NCBI GenBank assembly: GCA_030625695.1
Contig: DAOUQK010000005.1
Location: 1-30,287, forward strand
Source: Paracoccaceae bacterium
GTDB taxonomy: Bacteria > Pseudomonadota > Alphaproteobacteria > Rhodobacterales > Rhodobacteraceae
Direction of reading: 5' to 3'
Length of the DNA stretch: 30,287 nucleotides
The translations under genes and the position numbers were made by a program. The notes beneath the pieces are model-generated. The model made no database searches. It had not been told where the DNA came from and saw only the letters and a program-made list of their open reading frames with translations. Below, piece after piece: positions 1-7,794 of this stretch (positions are counted from its first letter, which is position 1; each line of letters starts with the position of its first letter).

Positions 1-1
1 T

Positions 2-199
2 ATCAAGGCCGATACCCTCAGGAAAGCAGGTTTGAGTGCCCGAAACCAGATGCCTGACGCAGCTGTGTTGTGGCGGGATCAAATGTTTCAGGACTGCTTA
101 GAGCGAAACCAATCCAAATGGATTCAAGAATTCATCACCCCGCCCGAATGCGTTATGCAGTGCAAACGCTGCCTCGGGTGGGGTGATGAATGCGACTAG
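2..199 (+). CDS. Doubtful left-edge reading frame, C-terminal part only
   Basis: A frame is open from the left edge to a TAG at 197-199 and would encode about 65 residues of a protein that begins outside the window. It contains a tryptophan-rich stretch (WRDQMFQDC), the peptide FITPPE and four closely spaced cysteines near the end. I do not recognise it. It would be convergent with rseP, its stop lying 12 nt from the rseP stop. Against it: most of its 3' half lies in a long inverted repeat, so it may be an accidental frame through a palindromic element. An open frame of this length at an edge is also not rare by chance. Confidence 0.25.
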   Translation: MKADTLRKAGLSARNQMPDAAVLWRDQMFQDCLERNQSKWIQEFITPPECVMQCKRCLGWGDECD

Positions 200-218
200 G
201 TTGGGTTCGCTCTAGCAG
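94..218. repeat. Long imperfect inverted repeat (hairpin) at the rseP 3' end
   Basis: Inner arms 131-147 and 174-190 pair over 17 bp with one G·T pair. The 26-nt spacer holds a further 5-bp stem (150-154 with 165-169). Outer arms 99-112 and 201-214 match at 13 of 14 positions, and a CTGC/GCAG extension at 94-97 and 215-218 continues the symmetry past a one-base bulge. The right outer arm covers the rseP stop codon (212-214). It could fold as a bidirectional transcription terminator or be a small palindromic mobile element. There is no T-tract after the inner stem, so a simple intrinsic terminator is not obvious. Confidence 0.7.
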
Positions 219-1564
219 AAGATGTCGTTGCTTAACGCGAACACCATCAACGACAGGATCAGCACCAGACCGATGGTCATCAACACCTTCAGCACCTTGT
301 CACTGGGTGGCTTCCCGATCACAGCCTCATAAGCGTAAAACACCAGATGCCCACCGTCCAATACCGGGATCGGGAACAGGTTCAGCAGGCCCACGGCGGT
401 CGACAGGAAAGCGATGAACATCAAAAAGCTGGTCACACCCTGACTGGCTGTCGCCCCGCTGGCCTTGGCGATGCCCAACGGCCCCGACATATTGCACGAA
501 CTGATTGCCCCGGTGATCATATGTTTCAGCCCCGAAAGCGACGATACCATGATACCATAAGTCCGGGTGACGCCGCCAACCAGCGCCTCTCCAAGCCCCG
601 CCGCCTCGGTCGCGGGACTGAACGCCAGCCCGCCACCAATGCCAATGCGCCAGTTGGTGGCAAACCCGCCATCCGCCAGCGGTTCATCTGTGCGCCGTGG
701 TATCAGGGTCACATCAAAGGTTTCTCCGGCGCGCCAGATGTTCAGGTTCAAAGGCGCACCGTTCGACGCTTCTACCCTTGTTTTCAGCTCGTTAAAGGCA
801 AAAATTTCAGTGCCATCAATACCGGTGATGACATCGTCTTTTTGCAACTCAATCTCCATCGCTGCCGAATTCAGCGCCACGAACGAAATATAAGGTGGGA
901 AATAATTTGGCCCCTCAATGGTCAATTCCTGCCCGTCACGACGCACATCATAGGTCATCGTCGCGGCGTTTGAGATGGCGTCCGTCAGTGATGCCCGCCC
1001 TGCCGTGTCATCTTTGCCGGGGATCGCTGTGCCATTGATTGCCAACACCTCGTCGCCGACCGCCAGCTCATAAGAGCCGCCGGGTAACACGTGCAATTCG
1101 CCCACAGTCAGCGGATCGCGCGCCACGCCTGTGGCCATCAACACTCCGGTGAAAATCAGGATCGACATGATAAAGTTGAATATCGGCCCCGCCGCCACAG
1201 TTGCCGACCTTGCCCAAAGGGGCGCACCATGCATGGTGCGGCGCAATGCGGCCGGATCTTGTTCGGCTATTTCGGCCATCGTGTCTGCGTCTTTACCCGA
1301 AGCCGCGTCTGCATCGCCCAGAAACTTGACATAGCCGCCAAACGGTAAGGCGGCGATCTGCCAGACTGTGCCATGCTTGTCTGGCCTGCTCCACAATACC
1401 GGACCAAAGCCCAGTGAGAACACTTCGGCGTGGATGCCTGACCAGCGCCCGACGATATAATGGCCGTATTCGTGGATCGCGACGATCACCGAAAGTGCGA
1501 CAACAAAGGTCACAAGCGTATAAAAGAACCCGCCAACCTGCGGAATAATCGTATAAATATCCAA
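212..1564 (-). CDS. rseP: RseP site-2 zinc metalloprotease (M50 family)
   Basis: This intramembrane protease cleaves anti-sigma factors and remnant signal peptides in the inner membrane. At 450 residues it is the usual RseP length. The zinc-binding HEYGH lies at residues 31-35 in the first membrane segment, followed by GRWSGIHAEVFSLGFGP. A middle PDZ region and a C-terminal NLFPIPVLDGGH motif carry the third metal ligand (LDG). The start appears to be TTG: dxr stops 3 nt upstream, an AGGAT ribosome-binding site sits just before it, and the reading begins MDIYTIIPQVGGFF. It is the last gene of the pyrH-frr-uppS-cdsA-dxr-rseP operon. In relatives bamA usually follows; here the next 211 bases show no bamA start. 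Confidence 0.95.
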   Translation of the reverse strand: MDIYTIIPQVGGFFYTLVTFVVALSVIVAIHEYGHYIVGRWSGIHAEVFSLGFGPVLWSRPDKHGTVWQIAALPFGGYVKFLGDADAASGKDADTMAEIAEQDPAALRRTMHGAPLWARSATVAAGPIFNFIMSILIFTGVLMATGVARDPLTVGELHVLPGGSYELAVGDEVLAINGTAIPGKDDTAGRASLTDAISNAATMTYDVRRDGQELTIEGPNYFPPYISFVALNSAAMEIELQKDDVITGIDGTEIFAFNELKTRVEASNGAPLNLNIWRAGETFDVTLIPRRTDEPLADGGFATNWRIGIGGGLAFSPATEAAGLGEALVGGVTRTYGIMVSSLSGLKHMITGAISSCNMSGPLGIAKASGATASQGVTSFLMFIAFLSTAVGLLNLFPIPVLDGGHLVFYAYEAVIGKPPSDKVLKVLMTIGLVLILSLMVFALSNDIFC

Positions 1565-1567
1565 TTT

Positions 1568-2740
1568 CTATCCTGCTCGTTTTGCCATCACTTGTTCGGC
1601 CCACATACGGGCGAGATGGTCAGTCTTTGTCACATTATCAAGGGTCATTGCGGCATCAATATGGTCTGGGTCGGTCTCAAATCGGGTCAAAATGTCCTCA
1701 ACCACCTCGGCCATGTCTGTAAACCGAATTTGTCCGTCAATAAAGGCATCCAAAGCGCGCTCTTTCGCGGCGTTGAATGCCGCCCCCATTTGCCCGCCCC
1801 GGTTCATCACTGCGCGGGCCAGTTTTAAGGCCGGATAGCGGGCAGTGTCAGGGTTTTTGAAGTTCAACTGCCCGATTTGCGCCAGATCCAGACGCGACAC
1901 CGGCAAAGCGCGCCGTTTGGGCCAGTTCAACGCATAGCCAATCGCGTGGCGCATATCCGGCGGGCCAAGGTGGGCCATCAGCGCGCCATCGTTAAACCCG
2001 ACCATTGCATGGATCAGGGATTCCGGGTGAATGATGACTTCGATCTGGTCCGGTTGAACGTCGAAAAACTCATGTACTTCAATAACTTCCATAGCTTTGT
2101 TAAACATAGACGCGGAATCGATAGTGATCCTTTGGCCCATATCCCAATTGGGATGGCTTGACGCCTCGGCCAAACTCGCTGACCCCAGCGCCTTTAGCGG
2201 CCAGTCGCGAAATGCGCCGCCACTTGCGGTCAGAATGATGCGTTCGACTGCGTTTGTGTCTTCGCCTGTCAACGCCTGAAAGATCGCCGAATGTTCGCTG
2301 TCGACCGGCAGGATTGTGGCGTCGTTGTCTTTGGCGGTCTGCAACATCAACGCCCCGGCGCAAACCAGCGATTCCTTGTTGGCCAATGCCAAGGTTGCCC
2401 CTTGCTGCAACGCCGCCAGCCCCGGCGCCAAACCGGCCACACCAACAATTGCCGACATCACCCAGTCGCAAGGGCGCGAGGCGGCCTCGATTATCGCGTT
2501 CGGACCTGCGGCGGCCTCGACATCGCTGCCAACCAGTGCGGCCCGCAATTCGGCCAGTTTTTCGGGTTTGGCAGTTACGGCAACTTTGGCCCGTAATGCT
2601 TTGGCATCTTTGGCTAATTGCGCTATATTTCCAGCACCAGTCAGCGCGACAACATCATAGTCTTGCGGTGCGCTAGATATCAGGTCGACGGTATTTTGTC
2701 CTATCGACCCGGTCGCGCCAAAAATGGAAACGCGCCGCAT
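1568..2740 (-). CDS. dxr: 1-deoxy-D-xylulose-5-phosphate reductoisomerase
   Basis: Dxr (IspC) converts DXP to 2-C-methyl-D-erythritol 4-phosphate with NADPH, the committed MEP-pathway step to isoprenoids, in the cytoplasm. The 390-residue length is standard. The NADPH-binding GATGSIG is at residues 8-14, NKE at 121-123, and the metal-binding acidic residues correspond to D147, E149 and E218, within VDSEHSA and SMFNKAMEV. Its ATG overlaps the cdsA TGA by one base (TGATG), so translation is likely coupled. IPP and DMAPP made through this pathway feed the UppS encoded two genes upstream. Confidence 0.97.
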   Translation of the reverse strand: MRRVSIFGATGSIGQNTVDLISSAPQDYDVVALTGAGNIAQLAKDAKALRAKVAVTAKPEKLAELRAALVGSDVEAAAGPNAIIEAASRPCDWVMSAIVGVAGLAPGLAALQQGATLALANKESLVCAGALMLQTAKDNDATILPVDSEHSAIFQALTGEDTNAVERIILTASGGAFRDWPLKALGSASLAEASSHPNWDMGQRITIDSASMFNKAMEVIEVHEFFDVQPDQIEVIIHPESLIHAMVGFNDGALMAHLGPPDMRHAIGYALNWPKRRALPVSRLDLAQIGQLNFKNPDTARYPALKLARAVMNRGGQMGAAFNAAKERALDAFIDGQIRFTDMAEVVEDILTRFETDPDHIDAAMTLDNVTKTDHLARMWAEQVMAKRAG

Positions 2741-3525
2741 CAGACCAGCCCGGCCGGAAACCCGAACAAGGCCGCCGCCAGCAGCACAAACAACGCCGCC
2801 CCCAACATACCGTCAAACCGGTCCAATACCCCGCCGTGGCCGGGGATCAATGCGCTGGAATCCTTGACGCCTGTTCGCCGCTTAATCGCGCTTTCAGCGA
2901 TGTCACCGGCTTGCGACGTCATCGACATCAACACCGAAATCACGATCAATGCGGTGCCCGCCCCGGGCAGGGTGCTGAACAATGCACCAACAATGGCGGC
3001 ACCAACCCATCCGGCCAGGGTGCCCGACCAGGTTTTCTTGGGGCTGACCCGCGGCCAGAGCTTTGGCCCGCCTAGCATTTTACCGGCAAAATATCCGGCC
3101 ACATCCGTTACCACCACCACGCAGATCAACCACAATATCCAGCCAAACCCCAGGTTTCCGCGTACCGAGATCAGCGATATGCCCGCGAGTGCGATGACAA
3201 AGGCAAACCCCAGATAAACGCCTTGCATGCGGGGCATCCTTGCCGCCCCCGCCAAGGCCGGTGCCAAAAGGAACGGCAGGATATAAAATGGGGAAATATA
3301 GGCGCATATCAATAGCATAGCTGCCGTCATTAATCCCATTTGCAGCGCCTTGTCGGTGCTGCTCGCGTCAATCATCCGCGACAATTCCCACACCATCGCG
3401 CCGCATGCCAGCGCCACCAGAATATTGAAAACCAGCCCGCCAATCCAGATCGCACCAAAACCCACAGCGACCATGACCACAGCCGAACCGAGGCGCGGTG
3501 TCAGATCAGACCATTGTCCACTCAT
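2740..3525 (-). CDS. cdsA: Phosphatidate cytidylyltransferase (CDP-diglyceride synthase)
   Basis: CdsA makes CDP-diacylglycerol from CTP and phosphatidic acid, the branch point of phospholipid synthesis, in the inner membrane. The 261-residue protein has several hydrophobic segments and ends with the family signature: SAIKRRTGVKDSSALIPGHG followed by GVLDRFDG. I chose the ATG at 3525 (MSGQWSDLTPRLGS) rather than a longer in-frame start. It overlaps the uppS stop by 4 nt (ATGA), and the upstream extension only repeats uppS sequence in another frame. The gene is translationally coupled on both sides. Confidence 0.95.
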   Translation of the reverse strand: MSGQWSDLTPRLGSAVVMVAVGFGAIWIGGLVFNILVALACGAMVWELSRMIDASSTDKALQMGLMTAAMLLICAYISPFYILPFLLAPALAGAARMPRMQGVYLGFAFVIALAGISLISVRGNLGFGWILWLICVVVVTDVAGYFAGKMLGGPKLWPRVSPKKTWSGTLAGWVGAAIVGALFSTLPGAGTALIVISVLMSMTSQAGDIAESAIKRRTGVKDSSALIPGHGGVLDRFDGMLGAALFVLLAAALFGFPAGLV

Positions 3526-4271
3526 GTTTTTGCGGCGCCAGTTTTGACTGCACCAAACCGCCGGTCCCTTGAACCATAGTTGGCACAAAGCCGACCCAGT
3601 TCTTCGGCGGTGAAATCCGGCCAGAGCGTGTCGATAAACTCGTATTCCGCATAAGCCGACTGCCACAGCAGAAAGTTGGATATCCGCGCCTCGCCGCTGG
3701 TACGGATCACCAGATCGGGGTCGGGCAGAACGTGGGTATCAAGATATTTCGGCAAGGTTTCTTCGTCCACCGCCGCAGGGTCCAGCAACCCATCGGCCAC
3801 ATCCTGCGCCAGACGGCGGGTGGCGCGGGCCACCTCGTCGCGGCCTCCGTAATTCAGCGCAATGGTCAGGTTAACGCCGTCATTCACCGCCGTTTCCTGT
3901 TCCATCCTGTCCATAAGATCAGTCAGTTTCTGGTCCAGCCGCACCCGATCACCGATAAAGCGTACCCGCACATTACGTGTCGCCAGGGCGCGGGTTTCTT
4001 TGGCGATATAGCGGCGAAACAGGCTCATCAGCCCGGCCACCTCTGTTTGCGTGCGCTTCCAGTTCTCGGTCGAAAAAGCAAATATCGTCAGATACTTGAC
4101 ACCCAAAGCGGGACAGGCCTCGACCACTTCTCGGACCCTTCGGGCACCGGCATGATGGCCAAACAGACGTGGTCGGCCTTTGGCTTCGGCCCAGCGGCCA
4201 TTGCCATCCATGATGATCGCCACATGACGCGGGCCACGGGGATGCGCGTCTGTTTCTGGGTCTTTGGGCAT
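3522..4271 (-). CDS. uppS: Isoprenyl transferase (undecaprenyl diphosphate synthase)
   Basis: This cytoplasmic/peripheral enzyme adds cis-isoprene units to farnesyl diphosphate to make undecaprenyl diphosphate, the lipid carrier for peptidoglycan and polysaccharide. The 249-residue protein carries IIMDGNGRWA with catalytic Asp22, GHHAGARRVREVV, FAFSTENWKR, and the C-terminal RTSGEARISNFLLWQSAYAE, all hallmark regions of the family. Its start lies 6 nt after the frr stop, and its stop overlaps the cdsA start by 4 nt. Confidence 0.97.
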   Translation of the reverse strand: MPKDPETDAHPRGPRHVAIIMDGNGRWAEAKGRPRLFGHHAGARRVREVVEACPALGVKYLTIFAFSTENWKRTQTEVAGLMSLFRRYIAKETRALATRNVRVRFIGDRVRLDQKLTDLMDRMEQETAVNDGVNLTIALNYGGRDEVARATRRLAQDVADGLLDPAAVDEETLPKYLDTHVLPDPDLVIRTSGEARISNFLLWQSAYAEYEFIDTLWPDFTAEELGRLCANYGSRDRRFGAVKTGAAKT

Positions 4272-4277
4272 GCCCAG

Positions 4278-4841
4278 TTATACCTGCATGATTTCGGATT
4301 GCTTATTTTCCAAAGCCGCATCTATTGCCGCGATATTTTTATCGGTCAATTCCTGCACTTCGGTCTCCCAGAACTTCTGATCATCCTCGGACATGCCATC
4401 ATTTTTGGCTTTTTTGATCTGATCCATCCCGTCCCGCCGCACGTTACGCACCGAGATCCGCGCGCCTTCGGCGTATTGCCCGGCCACTTTGGTCAGATCA
4501 CGGCGGCGTTCTTCGTTCAATTCGGGGATCGGAAGCATGATGATCGTGCCGTTCAGTTGCGGGTTAATGCCCAGGCCCGACTCGCGAATGGCCTTTTCCA
4601 CCGCATTCACCATGGATTTATCCCAGACGTTGATCGTCAACATGCGTGGTTCAGGCACATTCACTGTGCCGACCTGATTGATCGGGGTGCGCGCGCCATA
4701 TGCCTCGACCATGATTGGTTCCAACATCGAGGCCGCCGCCCGTCCGGTGCGCAATGAAGCAAATTCGGTGCGCATCGAAGCCATCGCCCCGCCCATGCGC
4801 CGTTCAATATCGTCGGTGTCCAGCATGAAATCGTCTGACAT
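4278..4841 (-). CDS. frr: Ribosome recycling factor
   Basis: RRF acts with EF-G to split post-termination ribosomes. The 187-residue length is typical. Conserved stretches include RTGRAAASMLEPIMVEAYG, the hinge-region LTINVWDKSMV, and NEERRRDLTKVAGQYAEGA, with the long helical C-terminus. The start at 4841 (MSDDFMLDTDDIERRM) was chosen because a GAAGG ribosome-binding site lies just upstream and the longer open frame reads back into pyrH. The gap to pyrH is 40 nt, consistent with the common pyrH-frr pairing. Confidence 0.97.
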   Translation of the reverse strand: MSDDFMLDTDDIERRMGGAMASMRTEFASLRTGRAAASMLEPIMVEAYGARTPINQVGTVNVPEPRMLTINVWDKSMVNAVEKAIRESGLGINPQLNGTIIMLPIPELNEERRRDLTKVAGQYAEGARISVRNVRRDGMDQIKKAKNDGMSEDDQKFWETEVQELTDKNIAAIDAALENKQSEIMQV

Positions 4842-4881
4842 ATCGCTGCCTTCGCTAGTGTTTGTTACAGGCTCTATAGCC

Positions 4882-5637
4882 TTAGCCGTGCACCTTTGTA
4901 TAGGTGCCCTTACCCGCCAAAATCCCCTTGAACCCGCCCGGTTCATCCAGCGAAAACACAATGATCGGCAGGGAGTTGTCGCGTGCCAGGGCAATCGCGC
5001 TGGCATCCATCACCCCAAGGCGTTTGACCAGCACGTCATCATAGCTCACTTCGTCATACCGTACCGCGTCGTCGTGAATGGCCGGATCTTTGTCATAAAC
5101 CCCGTCAACTTTGGTACCTTTGAAGATCGCTTCACATTTCATCTCGCTGGCGCGCAGGGTGGCGGCCGTATCGGTGGTAAAATAGGGATTACCGGTGCCG
5201 GCCGCAAAAATGCACACACGCTTTTTCTCAAGGTGGCGCACGGCGCGGCGACGGATATATGGCTCGGCCACTTCATCCATGCGAATGGCGGAAATGACCC
5301 GGGTAAAGACGCCCTCGTGCTCCAGCGCCGATTGCATGGCCAATGCGTTCATCACCGTGGCCAACATGCCCATATAGTCCGCCGTGGTCCGCTCCATCCC
5401 TTGCGCCGACCCTTGCAGGCCACGGAAAATGTTGCCGCCGCCGATCACCATACATATCTCAACCCCCAGTTCCTGCACCGATTTGACCTCTTGCGCGATG
5501 CGCTGGACGGTTGGCGGATGCAGGCCATAGCCTTGATCGCCCATCAATGCCTCGCCTGAGATTTTCAACATCACACGCTTATATGAGACCTCTGAAGTAT
5601 CGGAAGGGTGGTTTTCGGCATCTGGCGATGGGGACAT
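4882..5637 (-). CDS. pyrH: Uridylate kinase (UMP kinase)
   Basis: PyrH phosphorylates UMP to UDP with ATP; it is a hexameric amino-acid-kinase-fold enzyme of pyrimidine synthesis. The 251-residue protein begins with a short polar extension and then RVMLKISGEALMG. It contains VIGGGNIFRG, the GMLATVMNALAMQ helix, FAAGTGNPYFTTDTAA and TKVDGVYDKDP, which are family hallmarks. It is the first gene of the minus-strand operon. It is divergent from miaA, with about 100 nt between the two starts. The extension could mean a slightly later true start, although none is better supported. Confidence 0.96.
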   Translation of the reverse strand: MSPSPDAENHPSDTSEVSYKRVMLKISGEALMGDQGYGLHPPTVQRIAQEVKSVQELGVEICMVIGGGNIFRGLQGSAQGMERTTADYMGMLATVMNALAMQSALEHEGVFTRVISAIRMDEVAEPYIRRRAVRHLEKKRVCIFAAGTGNPYFTTDTAATLRASEMKCEAIFKGTKVDGVYDKDPAIHDDAVRYDEVSYDDVLVKRLGVMDASAIALARDNSLPIIVFSLDEPGGFKGILAGKGTYTKVHG

Positions 5638-5739
5638 GTGCGGTTCTCTGGCTGTTGGGGGTTGAATTTATCGGAAAATGCCGGAATTTGGCCTGTGTTA
5701 CAATGGCTGCGTCGCACCCTGAGCGGGAAATTAACGAAT

Positions 5740-6615
5740 ATGATGAATTTGCTGGACAGCTTGCCGGAAATTCCGGCCACCCAACCGGTTTTGATTGCCG
5801 GGCCGACGGCCAGTGGTAAATCAGCTTTGGCGATAGAAATTGCACGGCGTCATGGTGGGGTGATCGTCAATGCGGACGCGTCACAGGTATTTGATTGTTG
5901 GCGGGTGATCACCGCGCGCCCGTCGGTAAGTGAAGAAATGCAGGTGGCGCATCATTTGTACGGACACGTTAGGTGGGACATGTCTTATTCCGCCGGACAT
6001 TGGCTGCGCGAGGTGACGCCACTATTGCACGGGGAACGGGCAATCATTGTTGGCGGAACCGGGCTTTATTTCATGGCGTTGACCAACGGGCTGGCGGATA
6101 TTCCCGAGATACCGGAGGACGTGCGCACGTTGGGCGATGCAATGTCAGCGCAAGCTATGGCGCGCGAATTGGACACACGCACGGCTGACAAGATCGATAT
6201 GGAGAACCGCGCCCGGTTGCAGCGCGCCTGGGAGGTCTTGAAGACCACTGGCCGGGGGCTTGCCGAATGGCAGGCCGACACGCCGCCGCCTTTGCTGCCG
6301 TTGAAACAAGCGGTGCCGCTGGTTTTGGAAATGGACAAAGACTGGCTTGAGGCGCGAATCAAACGACGCTTTGACGTTATGCTGGACCTGGGTGCGCTGG
6401 CCGAGGTCGAGGCAATGTTGGAACATTACGACCCGGCCCTGCCCGCGTTCCGGGCGATCGGAGTGCCGGAACTTGTGGCGCATCTGCGGGGCGAGATGAC
6501 CTTGGATCAGGCCCGCGCGCAAGTTCGCATAAATACCCGTCGCTTTGCCAAACGACAGCGCACCTGGTTTCGATCAAAGATGAGCACCTGGCACAAAGTG
6601 GTTTCGGTGCCGTAA
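5740..6615 (+). CDS. miaA: tRNA dimethylallyltransferase
   Basis: MiaA transfers a dimethylallyl group to N6 of A37 in tRNAs reading UNN codons, using DMAPP from the MEP pathway. From the ATG at 5740 the protein has 291 residues with a P-loop GPTASGKS at residues 21-28. NADASQVFD is the substrate-binding segment, followed by ARPSVSE, VGGTGLYFMALTNG, and a C-terminal AFRAIGVPEL region with a basic RRFAKRQRTWFR. The upstream open frame is rejected because homology begins at MMNLLDSLPEIP. An ATG immediately follows at 5743; the ribosome-binding site (GAGCGGGA) is weak for either. Confidence 0.94.
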   Translation: MMNLLDSLPEIPATQPVLIAGPTASGKSALAIEIARRHGGVIVNADASQVFDCWRVITARPSVSEEMQVAHHLYGHVRWDMSYSAGHWLREVTPLLHGERAIIVGGTGLYFMALTNGLADIPEIPEDVRTLGDAMSAQAMARELDTRTADKIDMENRARLQRAWEVLKTTGRGLAEWQADTPPPLLPLKQAVPLVLEMDKDWLEARIKRRFDVMLDLGALAEVEAMLEHYDPALPAFRAIGVPELVAHLRGEMTLDQARAQVRINTRRFAKRQRTWFRSKMSTWHKVVSVP

Positions 6616-6721
6616 GATTACGGCCCCAACTTAAATCCATGACAGCGACGGGTTTACATTTTCAGATATTAATGCATAAACTGTGCGTGGAATTCGCCCC
6701 AATCATGCACAAATCGAACAA

Positions 6722-7558
6722 ATGCCCTTTGACCCTTCTGAACATACCGATATCGCGTTGGTCAGTCTGGCCGAGCTTGCCAAAGGCGGGTCATGGCGGC
6801 TGTCTTTGGTGCATGACCGGGACCATCACCTGTTGATATGGATCACCCGGGGTCAGGGCATGGCCCTGATTGACGGGGCGCGGCGCGGGGTTGGCATTCA
6901 TAACGCGTTGTTCATTCCGGCGCGCCATTTGATGGCGTTTGATCTGGGACGACAGGGGTTTGGGCTGGGGTTTGGCCAGGCGCTGGTGATTCCGGCCGAT
7001 ACCTCCTTGACCCTGCCGACCACGCCACAGCATCTGCGCATTCGCGATGCCGCCGCACACGCGGAAATAAGCCTGCTGTTAGAGGCGTTGGGGCGCGAAC
7101 AAAACACCCGGCGCGCGCTGTTTCAAAGTGCCGTTCTGGCCAATGCCGAACTGGTCGCCATCTGGCTGCGTCGCCAGATTGATCTGCATCTGGAAAACAA
7201 TCCCCCGCCGCGCACCAGTGCCGCCCGCGCCCTTTCGCGGGCCTTTTGTGTCCGCCTTGTCACCAATTATGCCAGCCCCGCCGATATGGGCGATCACGCC
7301 GCCGCCCTTGGCGTCACACCGACCCATCTGGCGCGGGTGTGCCGGGCGGAAACCGGCACGACTGCCGCCAAGCTGTTGGCACAGCGGCAATTACACGCCG
7401 CCCGGCAATTGCTTAGCGAAACGGACGTGCCGGTTCTGGATATCGCCCGTCATCTGGGATTTGGCTCTGCCGCCTATTTCACCAGGTTCATCAAGGCCCA
7501 TACAGGGCAGCCGCCAACTGCTCTTCGGGCCCCCCAACGACGCATTGCGCTAAACTAA
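6722..7558 (+). CDS. AraC-family transcriptional regulator
   Basis: A DNA-binding regulator of about 278 residues. The N-terminal half resembles a cupin-type sensing domain (LIWITRGQGMALIDGARRGV, FIPARHLMAF). The C-terminal part is a two-helix-turn-helix AraC domain: DMGDHAAALGVTPTHLARVC, then AARQLLSETDVPVLDIARHL and GFGSAAYFTRFIKAHTG. The start at 6722 (MPFDPSEHTDIALV) is my choice; 6683 is an in-frame alternative and neither has a strong ribosome-binding site. It lies 236 nt upstream of a same-strand ABC importer operon and may control it. That link is inference from position only. Confidence 0.85.
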   Translation: MPFDPSEHTDIALVSLAELAKGGSWRLSLVHDRDHHLLIWITRGQGMALIDGARRGVGIHNALFIPARHLMAFDLGRQGFGLGFGQALVIPADTSLTLPTTPQHLRIRDAAAHAEISLLLEALGREQNTRRALFQSAVLANAELVAIWLRRQIDLHLENNPPPRTSAARALSRAFCVRLVTNYASPADMGDHAAALGVTPTHLARVCRAETGTTAAKLLAQRQLHAARQLLSETDVPVLDIARHLGFGSAAYFTRFIKAHTGQPPTALRAPQRRIALN

Positions 7559-7794
7559 TAATTGTACAAATCTGTACATAAATTTTAGTTCGTGTCGTTT
7601 TTTTACTGATCACATGTCGCATTTAGACCCCTAGATGGCGAAAACAGCCGTTGACGACAGGGGCTTAACTGTGCCCGAATGTGAGACATGGGGATGAGAA
7701 ACAATAACTTTCATCAATTGCGTGGTTCTGCACTTACCTTTCGAAGGTAAGGCCGGGCGGACGCATGGATAATTCTGTCATCAGGGAGAAACGA
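7559..7794 (+). promoter_or_regulatory. Leader region of the ABC importer operon
   Basis: This 236-nt gap has two regulatory-looking elements. Two copies of the palindrome TGTACA sit at 7563-7568 and 7573-7578, exactly 10 bp apart, in an AT-rich setting; this is a plausible operator on one face of the helix. A hairpin with an 8-bp perfect stem (7733-7740 with 7744-7751) and a 3-nt loop lies just upstream of the gene. The AGGGAG ribosome-binding site is at 7783-7788. I could not identify a convincing -35/-10 pair. Which regulator binds is unknown. Confidence 0.45.
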
